Of a stretch of 64,000 nucleotides of DNA, positions 22,801-32,990 are shown piece by piece. The stretch comes from Gorsachius magnificus (lineage: Eukaryota; Chordata; Aves; Pelecaniformes; Ardeidae): positions 85,642,765 to 85,706,764 of the forward strand of contig CM067081.1 of NCBI GenBank assembly GCA_034008185.1, in the 5' to 3' direction. The notes beneath the pieces were generated by a model. It was not told the DNA's origin. It searched no databases and saw only the letters and a list, made by a program, of their open reading frames with translations. How positions within the stretch are numbered: position 1 is the first letter of the stretch; every line of letters begins with the position of its first letter. A program made the position numbers and the translations under genes.

Positions 22801-24399
22801 AAATTTACATCAGACCCCAAGATCCTGGTCAGGCCACCGAGCTCAGACTTGAGGAACAAAACCTGTGCCTCTGGCAGAGAGCACCCAGTGCCCACTTGCC
22901 TCCAGTCCCTGGTGCTGCACCCCCACAGCGATGCTCCCAGCTGGACCGGCCTCAGGCTGTGGGCTACAGATGAGGGCTCGCTTTTCATTCAGTCTGCTCC
23001 TCCAGCGTTTGTTTTGTTCTTTCCATGTTCTCAAAAAAAAATCCTCCCTGGCCCATCGTGTTCTCCCCACTTGTGTTTACAGTCCTGGGCACAGCCGCGG
23101 TTACCTAAGCAAAGTCAATGCTCAGTCAGAAACCTGAGAGGAAAAAGTGTTTTGGAGATGTGCTCTGAATGTCAAGGGAATTGTATCCCAGCTGAGAGGA
23201 AACATTTCTTTGATTATCTGACTCTGACGCTTTCACACAAATGGAGCCAGTTAAACAAGTACCGTGTGGGGTCATCTGCTTAGATTACATGCTCAGCTTA
23301 TCCTAGTAATGTGCCTTGGCAGATAAATATCTGATCTGCTTTAGCTGGGCGGTTTCTAGTTGCATGGCAAAGTACCTTACCAAGTGTGGTTTACACCATC
23401 CTGACACATCCTTCACCAGTAAATTTACTTTTCATTAACGTTCCTCTTTGCTGCCCTGAGCGCATCCAGTTCACCAGATTCCCCCCAGGAATAAAGCACC
23501 ATGCACCTGTTGAACAAGGGATGCCTAAAAATCAGCGGGTAACAGAGATTTGAGGGTGATGCTGCGCAGAGGAGGTAGGATGAGTGAGGAGGGGCCAGGG
23601 GCTTGTGGTGCCAAGCCACCCGAGTTGCCTTCCTCCCTCCGACCCCCTCTGTGCAACTGCCTGGAGAAATCACTTAAGAGATGATTTTCCCTATTAGGTG
23701 GATGGGGAGAGATGCAAGTGCTCTGGCCTCTCAAGACAGGTGCTGGCTGGTGCCTTCTTTTGATTTATGGTGACTTGCATGACACCTCATCCCTCACACC
23801 TCCGAGCTCTCTTGAGGACAGGCCAACAGGCACACGTGCTCTCATGCCTCCCTGCATTGCGTCTTAAAAAAATAAACACCGCACAGTGTGAACAGTATAC
23901 CTTGTTCTTTGACACCGAAGTGGGAGCTGTGGCAGGAAGAGTATCTATTGCCTTAATTCAGTGCCAGCATAATGAAGGTGCCAAGGAGAGGAGGGTAAGG
24001 TGGGATTCGGTTTCTGACTTCGACGTCCAGAAGTTGCTCATGGTGTGGGTAGCTAGGGGTGAGCCTGGAGCTTAAGTTCCCGTGGCAGTCAGCGTACGCC
24101 TAGGGAACACCACCGTGGAGCCCAGCAACGTAGCCAGCTGATAAAATGTAGGTGTTTCTGCACAAGTCCCTGGGGTCAGTGATGGCCTGTTGCCTGTCTG
24201 CAGGCACCTGGAGCAGTCGGAGATGCGGCAGGACGTCCCACCAAGTCCCCATGGGCATCGCTCTCCTCCACCCCTGTGGCATAGCTGCCAGCCCAGCAGA
24301 GCCCACTGAGCATCCCCAGTGGGGCAGCCACTCCTCCGCACACCCTGCCTCCCGCCTCGGGTGACTGACCTCAGCCATCCAAACATTGCCACAGCCACC
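22801..24399. other. Unique sequence, no gene seen
   Basis: GC-richer sequence on both sides of an AT-richer centre (about 23140-23420). A 197-codon frame (22690-23283, plus) begins within the suspected CR1 trace and reads on through unique sequence. It shows no domain or composition typical of a real protein, so I regard it as chance. Confidence 0.45.
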
Positions 24400-24860
24400 A
24401 CACTCTGATTTTAAGGAATGAGATTTCATAAGACCATCAAGCTGCTGTTCAGAGGCCAGCCTGACCTGACCTCTATAAACAGCGTTCTGGTGTTGGCATA
24501 TCATAAGCTACACGACAAAATATTCATGAAGTGCCTTTCTTAGCAAATGGTTTCCTGCCTTGTAACTCAGGGCTCGAGTATTGCAAAGCTGAGGCTCACG
24601 CTCACACACCGTGACTTCTCCTGCATTGCTGATTGCAACGTGATTCTTTCTGCAAATTGTTAATGAAGCACTAGCACAGAAAAAGCAAATCTATTTGCTG
24701 TCTGGGTAATTTCTGCACTTACCTCAGCGTGGGCAGTAAGGATCGGTAAGGGCTGTTGCTTTTCCTGTTGCAATTAACTTTCTGGTTTTAATGAGCTAGT
24801 GCTTGAGCTCAGTCAGCACAAGGTTATGAGGATTAAAAGACTTACAAGACATTTGTGGTC
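24400..24860. promoter_or_regulatory. Candidate conserved non-coding block
   Basis: About 460 bp of unique, AT-leaning sequence without a long frame. It carries a repeated nuclear-receptor-like word (TGACCTGACCT at 24462-24472), TTGTTAATGAAGCAC, TTGCAATTAACTTTC and TTTTAATGAGCTAG. Texture and motif density resemble enhancers near developmental genes. The call is inferred from one sequence only. Confidence 0.28.
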
Positions 24861-25884
24861 TCAGTTGTTGGTGCTGTTATTTTAATGCTTGCTTTAATAT
24901 TGCCTCAGATAAACGCTTGGGCTCTTTTTTTTAGGCAGAGAAAAGGCGGGGGAAATTGTGCTGCTTTCAGATCTGGAGGCTGTCTCCTGGGCCTCCAATG
25001 GCGTCCCCTTCCACCCTCACTTTCTTGTGGTTTCCGCCTGCACAGTGCTGAAATACGGCGTTGTGTTACCTATTAAAGTTTCACTCTCAGCGATATTGTG
25101 AAGCTATTAAATTCTGCCGGCTCATCCTTTGTGAACAAGAGGATGTTGACAGAGCCGCAGCCCCATCCTTCAGCTATTATCTGGTATTCAGTGTCCTCCA
25201 ATTAGTATGCACAATAAATCTAGCCCAAGACCCCCCACCGCTTTATGTCATTTCTGCATTAACCTCACTGCTTCCCAACGTGTTCCTATTATTAAGCCAT
25301 TTAAAGACTTCCCTTCGTTCACTTACCAAAGCTACATCTCATTTTCCTTCTTTCACCTATTTGCATACATTTCCAAAGGTTCACTTGACGTGACTTCCGT
25401 TGGTGGTAGTTATTTTTTTAATTAAAGATGATTTCCAATACACTTTCTTTATTCCATCCTCCTTACGTGTGTTATCCTCCTTATCCCTACGAGATTCTAA
25501 TGACTGGGTTGAGAACAGACCGTCATTTCACGTCTTCAAAAAGCCAAGCATTTAAGGCTGCCTTGGTAATTCCCAGGCTCACACTGAGTTTTGAGACACT
25601 TTTGCTCAATGAAAAATGTCAAATTGTTAAGGTGTTGCATGATATGATCCTCTGCAGTTCTTACCCCGTGGCTCTGGCAGGCGACAGGGCCAGGACCGTG
25701 CTCCCTTTTCTGTACAGCCTTGAAGGCAGGCGGTTCTTAGCTGGGTGGGAATGTTGGAAGCCAGGGTGAGGTACAGATCCAAAGATGGAGTGTAGGATTT
25801 CAGGTCAAGGAAGGCTGAAAATTACTTGTTTAACTATACCTGTTGGATTTTATTTCTGCTGGTATATTGCCTCCTTGCATTGTT
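24861..25884. other. AT-leaning unique sequence, no gene seen
   Basis: Unique sequence; the part at about 25040-25290 has the same enhancer-like texture as the preceding block (CTATTAAAG, AGCTATTAAATTC, CCAATTAGTATGC). Open frames at 25061-25393 and 25428-25769 (110 and 113 codons) have no recognised homology and no conserved features. No repeat family is visible until the CR1 piece at 25885. Confidence 0.45.
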
Positions 25885-26245
25885 TTAAGTGAATGCTGAG
25901 GGAGCTGGGCTTGTTCAGCTTGAAGAAGACATGGCTTCGGGAGGACCCAGCAGCTCCCCAGTGCCTACAGGAAGGTCATCAGGATGGAGCTGGGCTCTCT
26001 GTGGTGGTGCGTGGTAGGAGGGCAAGAGCTGAACCAGGAGGGTCAGGCTGGGTGTAAGGAGAAGCCTTTCACCAACGGGGACAGCCAGGCAGTGGAGCCG
26101 GTCACGCCACGAGGTTCTGCTGGCTCCGTCCTTGGAGGTTTTGAAGGCCAAGCCCTGAGCAGACTGGTGTGACCCCAGAGCTGATCTGGCTTTGGGGTAG
26201 AGACCTCCTGAGGTCCCTGCCAGCCTGAATAATTATCCCATGGCC
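25885..26245 (+). mobile_element. CR1 LINE fragment, old and decayed
   Basis: In plus orientation the order matches a CR1 3' region: GGAGCTGGGCTTGTTCAGC near 25900 (the [11 protein letters not shown] region), then decayed reading-frame sequence, then GTTTTGAAGGCCAAG near 26140, and GACCTCCTGAGGTCCCTGCC near 26205. The canonical tail repeat is lost (GAATAATTATCCCATGG instead). Divergence is clearly higher than in the copies at 1170 and 29050. No intact frame remains. Confidence 0.75.
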
Positions 26246-26672
26246 CTGTGAGAAATTAAACACTCGGTTTAACTGGCACCCAGACACCAGGCGGATGACT
26301 TGCTGCAGTTTCAAGGTGGTAAAGGCAGCGAAGGACCGGCTGCCACTTGTCTCTCAGCATCAGTTTAGTCCCTGCCTCCATGTACCCCAAGCTGGGGATG
26401 GGGAGGCAGCGGTGTGCTACTGTGCACCAAAAGATGCCTGTGGACAGGCTAGCACTTCTGCTCAGCTTCTTAGCTGTCAGGGCACCAAAAAAGACCTTCC
26501 TCAGGGAGGGCTGTGGGGGAAAAAACAGGAGCTATCGGTCCCCTGTCCCCCTTCTCTGTAAAGGTGCAGAGTGGAAAGGAAAGGTGTTTTACCCTGTAGT
26601 AAAAGGGAATGTCCTCTTGTCCCCTCCTTTCTCAGCCACCTTTCTACAAGGCTGTGACAAGGCTATGCACCC
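26246..26672. other. Short unique spacer between two CR1 pieces
   Basis: The sequence between the old CR1 piece and the young CR1 tail does not resemble the CR1 body, so I read the two as separate insertions. Open frames at 26295-26561 and 26347-26700 overlap in different frames; the second runs into the CR1 tail. Confidence 0.5.
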
Positions 26673-26741
26673 TTTGGGGGTTGGACTAGATGACCTCTAG
26701 GGGTCCCTTCCAACCCAAAACATTCTATGATTCTATGATTT
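26673..26741 (+). mobile_element. CR1 LINE tail, young short copy
   Basis: About 70 bp with a near-perfect CR1 3' end: GGGTTGGACTAGATGACC, TCCCTTCCAACCC, then two ATTCTATG units. The wording is nearly the same as the reverse complement of the tail at 29050-29125, so both copies belong to one young subfamily. Such short 5'-truncated tails are the commonest CR1 form in birds. Confidence 0.92.
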
Positions 26742-27388
26742 AAATGTGTCATACGGTTGAAAAGCTGTGAATAACTGCAAAACTGGAGAAAAATAATTGG
26801 AAAATGAACTCTGCGGCAAATTCCCCCCAAGTTCTGAGAACATTAATGCAAAAATGTTCAACAACATTAAACTAAGGGAAACCCCAAGGAAAGGTATATA
26901 AAGGATAAATTATGTATGTGCTTCCTTTTTTATCATTTCTGGCAGGGGAATGAGGAGCCAGGAATATTTAGAAAATCCTCCACCTATTTCTTTGCAGGGC
27001 AGGCTGGGTACTACACCACTGCTGTATATCTGGCATGTCAAACCACTGTGTTGCACTGTCTGGAGCCCAAGAAATACCTTTTGTTCCTCTTATCAGCCAA
27101 AAAAGCAGATTTTAGTACTGAATAAACTATTTCTAGGGTATGTAGCACAATGCAACACCAGAATAAAGCCTTTTATGTGGGTTTCTGCATCCTAATGTAA
27201 ACTCTCACATCAGAGGTGATGTTGAACTCCGGTATCGTAAGTATGAAGGTGGAGAGCGGTGAGTCTGGCTTTCTTTGCGCTCCCAGTTTTCGAGCAAGGT
27301 ACTGGTTTGGTTTAGATTTGAAATGTCTGGGGAAAGGGTTTCTCAAGGCTTGAATGGGGAGCCAGCATCTTTCCTCCACCTCAGTGAT

Positions 27389-27434
27389 GCCCAGGGTGCC
27401 CGAAGGCTGCCCAGGGTGCCCGAAGGCATCCCAG
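27389..27434. repeat. 20-bp tandem duplication (2.3 copies)
   Basis: The unit GCCCAGGGTGCCCGAAGGCT at 27389-27408 is repeated at 27409-27428 with one changed base, followed by a partial third copy. The near identity indicates a recent tandem duplication. Confidence 0.9.
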
Positions 27435-28486
27435 GGCACAGCACTGGGAGGTGCTCCTGCCACCGCTCCCCTTCGCTGCCCCAACTGAAGCACCTCCATG
27501 TGGGCTCTGGTTTTCGTGGGCTCGGTTGGAAACAACTGCAGCAATACCAAAATGTGATGTTTTCATCCACCCCTTCCTTGCCCACTGCTCCACGCTCACA
27601 GCCCAGAGGTCTCAAAGCCATGGCCCCAAAACTGCCATGATAACATCAGCTTTGTTAAACCAGCCAACCCTCTGATCCACAAAAAGGGAAGTCAATTAAG
27701 CCTTGGTTTTCTGGTCACTTTTCTGGCCTGGTAATTGGAAAGGTGGTGCAGAGGCTCCTGCCTCCGCAGCTGTGTGGCCAGCTGGAACAAAAGCCACCTC
27801 GGCTTGTGGAACCTGAAGGAGGTGCTCGGCATTAACCAGATGCCAGCAGAAATAACCTGCTTCTCTGGGCTCCTTCCCTGCCCACCTGCCTGCGGCATCA
27901 GCCCCGCTGCTCTCTGCAGCCAGCAAAGGGCAATTCAGGTGAGCGCAGGTGGGCAACTCTGATGTGACAGAGGAGAAAAAAAAGGAGGAAATGGGCAATT
28001 CTAAGGGTTTTAAATAATTCTGTATTTGGAAGTCTTTCAGCTTCCAAGTGTCTTTGATCACCCCTGCAGCTTCTGCGGAGCAGATCTTGCTCCTCTGGGA
28101 AAGGCCGGCTGCCTTTTCCCAGCCAGCTCTTCCAGGTGTCTCGGTGCTCCACGCAGAGGAGGGAAAGAGCAACTATGTCCCCTTCCTCTGCAGCTCATGT
28201 TCCTTTTTTTATTCTAGATGATTAAAATAAAACAGCATTTCCACCAGCTGTGGTAATCTGCTTGAGAAACAGATGTTCTGTAAAGGAGAGGGAAGGAGCT
28301 TAAACATCTATGATGGGCTGATTCCTAATTCCCTGACTGAGAGCTAAAATCATCTTCATGTAACTTTGAAGAGGACATGGTATTTGTCTCCCTGGGCAGG
28401 CAGCACTCTGCAATAAGCCCCTGAGCAGGGCTGAGTCTTTGAAAGAATATATATCCCCCGAAGGATGCTGCCTCTGGTTTATCTAC

Positions 28487-28510
28487 TTTTTTTTTTTTTA
28501 AAAAAAAAAA
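28487..28510. repeat. T13A11 inverted A/T tract
   Basis: Thirteen thymines pass directly into eleven adenines, so the tract is self-complementary. A second alternating A/T tract lies about 240 bp downstream. Confidence 0.9.
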
Positions 28511-28730
28511 GTCATTTCACAGAATTAATTGATTATGGAAATTGTTTAAAGTATTGAAGATATTAGGTTTGGTGGCCAACGGGAGCTTACTGTGAATATT
28601 ACAAGTCAACTTTCACGACCTGCTTCTCTCCATTTTGCCACTGGCTTCTAAGAGCATCTGACCAACATTGGGATGTAAGTGCAAATAAAAGTGATATGTT
28701 GCAATCTCATTACAATAAAAATACACATAA

Positions 28731-28757
28731 TTTTTAAAAAAAAATTTTTTAAAAAAA
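28731..28757. repeat. Alternating A and T tracts
   Basis: TTTTT, A9, T6 and A7 follow each other without interruption. Phased A-tracts can bend DNA and exclude nucleosomes; here the tract is simply low-complexity. Confidence 0.85.
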
Positions 28758-29139
28758 TCCTGTATGTGTATGGAAGCTTTAGCTATCTCAGAAGAACATC
28801 TTTGGGATTTATATGCTACAAATTTATTGTCCTTTTGCAGAAGTTGTGTGCGTTGCCTCCATCAAACACTGTCAGACTTGTTCTCAGCCTCGCTTTCTGG
28901 CAGGATAAATCCCTGTCTGTACAAGCTCGATCCTGTTTGATCCGTCTCCGTCAGACACATGAAGTGGAATGATCTTCGGTTATGAAGCTGAACTTAAATA
29001 AAACGAAAGACCATTTGTTGTTTTGTCACCAACTTAAATACGCACTTAGAATCATAGAATCATAGAATGTTTTGGGTTGGAAGGGACCCCTAGAGGTCAT
29101 CTAGTCCAACCCCCCTACAGTGAGCAGGGACACCGCTAA

Positions 29140-29688
29140 CTAGATCAGGTTGCTCAGAGCCCCATCCAACCTGGCCTTGAATGTTTCCAGGGATGGGGCC
29201 TCCACCACCTCTCTGGGCAACCCCTTCCAGTGTTTCACCACCCTCATTGTAAAGAATTTCCTCCTTATATCCAGTCTAAACCTACCCTGGTTTAGTTTAA
29301 AACCATTACCCCTTGTCCTGTCACAGTTCGCCCTACTAAAAAGATTTTCCCCATCTTTCCTATAGGCCCCCTTTAGGTACTGAAAGGCCGCAATCAGGTC
29401 TCCCCGCAGCCTTCTCTTCTCCAGGCTGAACAAGCCCAACTCCCTCAGCCTGTCCTCACAGGAGAGGTGCTCCAGCCCTCGGATCATTTTTGTAGCCCTC
29501 CTCTGGACCCTCTCCAACAGTTCCATGTCCTTCTTGTGCTGAGGGCTCCAGAGCTGGACGCAGTACTCCAGGTGAGGTCTCACTAGAGCAGAGTAGAGGG
29601 GCAGAATCACTTCCCTCGACCTGCTGGCCACGCGCTGCTTTTGATGCAGCCCAGGATAGTGTTGGCCTTCTGGGCTGCCAGCGCACAT
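29140..29688 (-). pseudogene. CR1 ORF2 fragment: C-terminal region
   Basis: This frame continues the CR1 polyprotein after the frameshift. From about residue 20 it matches the CR1 C-terminal region: [92 protein letters not shown], ending at the native stop at 29140. The first part of the frame (to about 29640) is an out-of-frame reading of the upstream CR1 coding sequence. The same protein segment appears in older, more decayed form at 1187-1655. Confidence 0.92.
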
Positions 29689-30590
29689 TGCCGGCTCATG
29701 TCCAGCTTTTCATCCACCAGCACGCCCAAGTCCCTCTCGGCAGGGCTGCTCTCGATCCTTTCTTCCCCCAGCCTGTATTGGTACTGGGGGTTACCCCGAC
29801 TCAAGTGCATGACCTTGCACTTGGCCTTGTTGAACCTCATGAGGTTCACACAGGCCCACCTCTCCAGCCTGTCCAGGTCTCTCTGGATGACATCCCGTCC
29901 TTCTGGTGTGTCAACCGCACCACTCAGTTTGGTGTCGTCCGCAAACTTGCTGCGGGTGCATTCGATCTCACTGTCTAAGTCATTGATGAATATATTGAAC
30001 AGCACCGGTCCCAGTACGGACCCCTGAGGGACACCACTCGTCACCGGTCTCCATCCGGACATCGAGCCATTGACCACTACCCTTTGGATGCGGCCATCCA
30101 GCCAGTTCCTTATCCACCGAACAGTCCACCCATCAAATCCATAGCTCTCCAATTTAGAGAGAAGGATGTTGTGGGGGACCGTGTCAAAGGCTTTGCAGAA
30201 GTCCAGATAGATGACATCCATTGGTTTTCCCTTGTCCACTGATGCTGTCACACCATCATAGAAAGACACTAGGTTCGTCAGGCAGGACTTACCCTTGGTG
30301 AAGCCATGCTGGCTATCTTGAATTATCTCCCTGACCTCCATGTGCTTTAGCATAGCTTCTAGGAGGATCTGTTGCATGATCTTCCCAGGCACAGAGGTGA
30401 GGCTGACAGGTCGGTAGTTCCCAGGGTCTTCCTTTCTACCCTTTTTGAAAATGGGCACAATGTTTCCCTTCTTCCAGTCACCAGGGACTTCACCTGACTG
30501 CCATGACTTTTCAAATATCATGGAGAGTGGCTTGGCGACTACATCGGCCAATTCCCTCAGGACTCTGGGATGCATCTCATCAGGTCCCAT
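29607..30590 (-). pseudogene. CR1 ORF2 fragment: reverse transcriptase domain
   Basis: This open frame encodes the CR1 reverse transcriptase, which in active elements copies element RNA at a nicked chromosomal target. Visible in order: [56 protein letters not shown] (motif A, catalytic Asp), [20 protein letters not shown] (motif B region), [10 protein letters not shown] (motif C, the catalytic Asp pair), then [10 protein letters not shown] and [12 protein letters not shown]. The methionine at 30590 is internal: the frame stays open upstream to at least about 30720 with CR1-like residues ([17 protein letters not shown]). The frame is lost near 29640 by a small indel, ending in a short unrelated tail. 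It is part of a transposon remnant, not a host gene. Confidence 0.93.
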
Positions 30591-30796
30591 GGACTTATGT
30601 GCGTTCAGGTTCCTCAGGTGGTCATGAACCTGATCTTCTCCTACAGCAGGAAGGGTTTTGCCCTCCAGGCCCCCCTCATGCCATCCATCAACTCGGGTGG
30701 GGTGGGGAGAGAGGTTCCCAGTGAAGACTGAGGCAAAAAGGTTGTTGAGTACCTCAGCCTTCTCCTCATCTGCTGTTACCAGCTTGCCACTTGCAT

Positions 30797-32529
30797 AATG
30801 GCGGAAAAAAGGATCCTGTAAAAGAGGATGTAAAGCAGCCAGGTACAGCTGGATAATATCCCCTCTTCCTGTCTGGATTTATCCCAGTACTGTCTGCATT
30901 ATCCTGGTGAAGGTGATGGAGCTGCGCACCTCATGCCTCACCGGTGGGTTTTGGCTTTTGGCAGTTTGGGACCAGCACAACCGTTGTTCATCCCTTTAAA
31001 GTAATTAGGAGGGCTCTCTTCCCCCAGGGAGCTCCGGCTGGGTGGCTGGCTGTGCTGTGGCCCAAGTCGCCCCTATTCCGCCAGATCTGAGAGCATGATT
31101 AATAGCACCTAGAGATGGCTGACAATTTTATAATTTGAAATGGGAAAAAAAAAAAAAATCTACCTTTACTGCCAGTTCTCCTTTTTCTTTGTTGGTGGGG
31201 CTGCTGCTTTTTGGATGGCTATCTGCTCCAGCTCTGGGCTCGCTCCATGGTATGAGGAGATGGGACCCAACTCCCTCTCTCCAGCATGCTCTCCGTGTCC
31301 CCTGGGAGCCTCCACCACAGGAAGCCATTGGGTTGCACTGGGAGGGCTCTGGGGAGCTCAGGGGGGCAGCTGGGCAGGGGGGAAATGCAGGCGGGGGAAA
31401 CGTGGGCAGGAGGCCAGGCAGCACCTGGCAGGAGTCACGGGTGCTGCCCCAGATTGCCCTGCAAGCACCCAGTGATAGCAGTGCCCTTGGCTGACCTGGG
31501 GGGATGACGGGCTCCTTCAGCAATCCCCAGTGTCTACCTCCACCCTCTAGAAGGGGTGGTGGGAAGTAATTTTATTTCACATTGGTTTACACTGGATTGA
31601 GGCTTTTTTTTTTCTTCTTTTTTCTCTCTAAGGGCCCATCCCATACATGCAGCTCCCAGTGGGACATGGCAACGGGCAGGAAGCTCTCTAGGCAGAGGGG
31701 GCTGCAGCTCAGCATCGCCTCAGAAACCAGCCTGCAGCGAGCCCGCGGGACTCTCTCCTCTGCCCTCTGTCCTGGCATCCCAAAGACAAAGCAGTCAGCC
31801 TCAAGGTCCCTGTACTAATCTCTAGTGCCTTGGCCCAGTGTACCCAAAACGTCACCAGGGCTGTGTGGGAACCACCCTGAGGGTGCCGGTCCCCTCATCT
31901 CCCTGAGTGGAGGAGCCGCTGCAGCACGGCGCAGGCGCTGGGGCTCGGCCGCCTGCCTCCGCACCCCCTTTGCCACACCAGCCGCGTGGCTGGGAGGCAC
32001 TCCGGTCCCCTGTCACCTCCTACCCACCCATACGGCACCAAGACAAGGATGGTCGTCAAATGTGATGCACTCCGCATCAGCTCTCTCTTCTGAACTCATC
32101 TAGGCAAGAGAGAGACTTTCCTCTGTCCTTTTGTGTCTGAGGCTGCGGTACCAAATCCCACAGGGGACTAAGAAATCTTTTTTTTCTTCATGCACACGGT
32201 GTATTTCTTTGGCCTGGACTTTCCTCATTTGAACACAGCCCAGCGTGTACATTAAAAGGAGGTGGGGGGAAAAAAAAAGCCTCAATGCAAAATACTCTCC
32301 TGCACACGTCGCTCTTCCCCGGAGAGCAGATGAGAGAAAGAGCAAACCACATGTGACAGATGTTAGTCACGTCGCCGAGTGCACCGCTGGCAGGAGCTGT
32401 GGTGAAAGGGCAGGCGGAGAACCCCCGCAATATTGCTGCCTTCATAGTTGCAGGTTCCAGGCAAAGATGCTATTCCATACTCTTGGTATATACCCAACTT
32501 GCGATTGTTTTTTCTTCTGCTGGTAGCAT
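30797..32529. other. Mainly GC-rich unique sequence, no gene seen
   Basis: Unique sequence after the CR1 5' edge. GC-rich stretches around 31.2-32.0 kb give overlapping frames on both strands (up to 131 codons at 31128-31523, minus), none with recognisable features. Short A and T runs occur at about 31142-31157 and 31606-31620. Confidence 0.5.
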
Positions 32530-32990
32530 CAAGGGAAATTGATTTTACAGATTATTAAGATACTATTTATTTGCAGAAAACCCATTTTTAAATAGCAGCT
32601 AGTCATTTTATCGAGCAATCTATGGCCATTTATATTTTGGTTGTTTACGTTGTGTGCCATATAGGGCTAGCAATTTCCTAACTTGTGTGATATTCTGTGC
32701 AAGGGGTATTTTGGTTTCTGCTGCTGTGTCAGGCTAATGCCACTGTTGCTATGGTAATGGCAATGTTTGAGTCTGCTTTGTCACCTTTGTCCTGCTATTT
32801 TTTTTTTAAACACAAATTCATGCTGCAGAGGCCTGAGAGCAGGCGGATGGTTTGCTATGGGAGCTCAGCCACGTCTCTTGTTTATTTATTTATAACAGAT
32901 TATAAAGCAGTGTGGCAATTTCATAGCTGAATAAAGTTTAAAGCCAGCACAGCTCATTAGACCTGCTGAAGCCAACCTCCTGTGTAAATG
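32530..32990. promoter_or_regulatory. Candidate conserved non-coding block with an RFX-like site
   Basis: About 460 bp of unique AT-rich sequence without a convincing frame. GTTGCTATGGTAAT at 32745-32758 is close to the palindromic RFX X-box (GTTGCCATGGCAAC, three differences). Also present are a TTTATTTATTTATAAC stretch near 32880, GATTATAAAGCAG near 32900 and AGCTCATTAGACC near 32950. X-boxes control ciliary genes and some developmental enhancers. It is identified only by texture and motif, so the assignment is tentative. Confidence 0.32.

Larger units (their letters stand above)
26742..29049. other. Unique sequence, no gene seen
   Basis: AT-rich to about 27260, GC-richer from about 27270 to 28200, AT-rich to 29049. 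Frames up to 158 codons (27696-28172, minus) are in the GC-richer part, overlap other frames and show no domain. Low-complexity A/T tracts near 28.5 and 28.74 kb are listed separately. Confidence 0.5.
29050..30796 (-). mobile_element. CR1 LINE, young 5'-truncated copy with reverse transcriptase
   Basis: About 1.75 kb of CR1 in minus orientation. Its 3' end (29050-29125 here) shows the doubled ATTCTATG tail and the conserved GACTAGATGACCTC tail motif. Reading from 30796 down, the sequence covers the linker before the reverse transcriptase, the whole recognisable reverse-transcriptase domain, the C-terminal region and a short 3' UTR (about 29050-29139). The endonuclease and ORF1 are missing, so the copy was dead on arrival. 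The frame is broken once near 29640 and otherwise nearly intact, so it is young. The 5' edge is placed where similarity stops near GTTACCAGCTTGCCAC; uncertainty is about 15 bp. Confidence 0.96.

Noticed and set aside
22690..23283. 197-codon plus-strand open frame
   Set aside because: It starts inside a suspected CR1 trace and continues through unrelated unique sequence with no recognisable protein features.
25885..26741. The two CR1 pieces as one single insertion
   Set aside because: Their divergence differs strongly, the first already has its own 3' region, and the sequence between does not resemble the CR1 body.
29140..30590. Reverse-transcriptase frames as a possible domesticated host gene
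   Set aside because: They sit in a 5'-truncated CR1 with its own tail, are broken by a frameshift and have no independent promoter or start.
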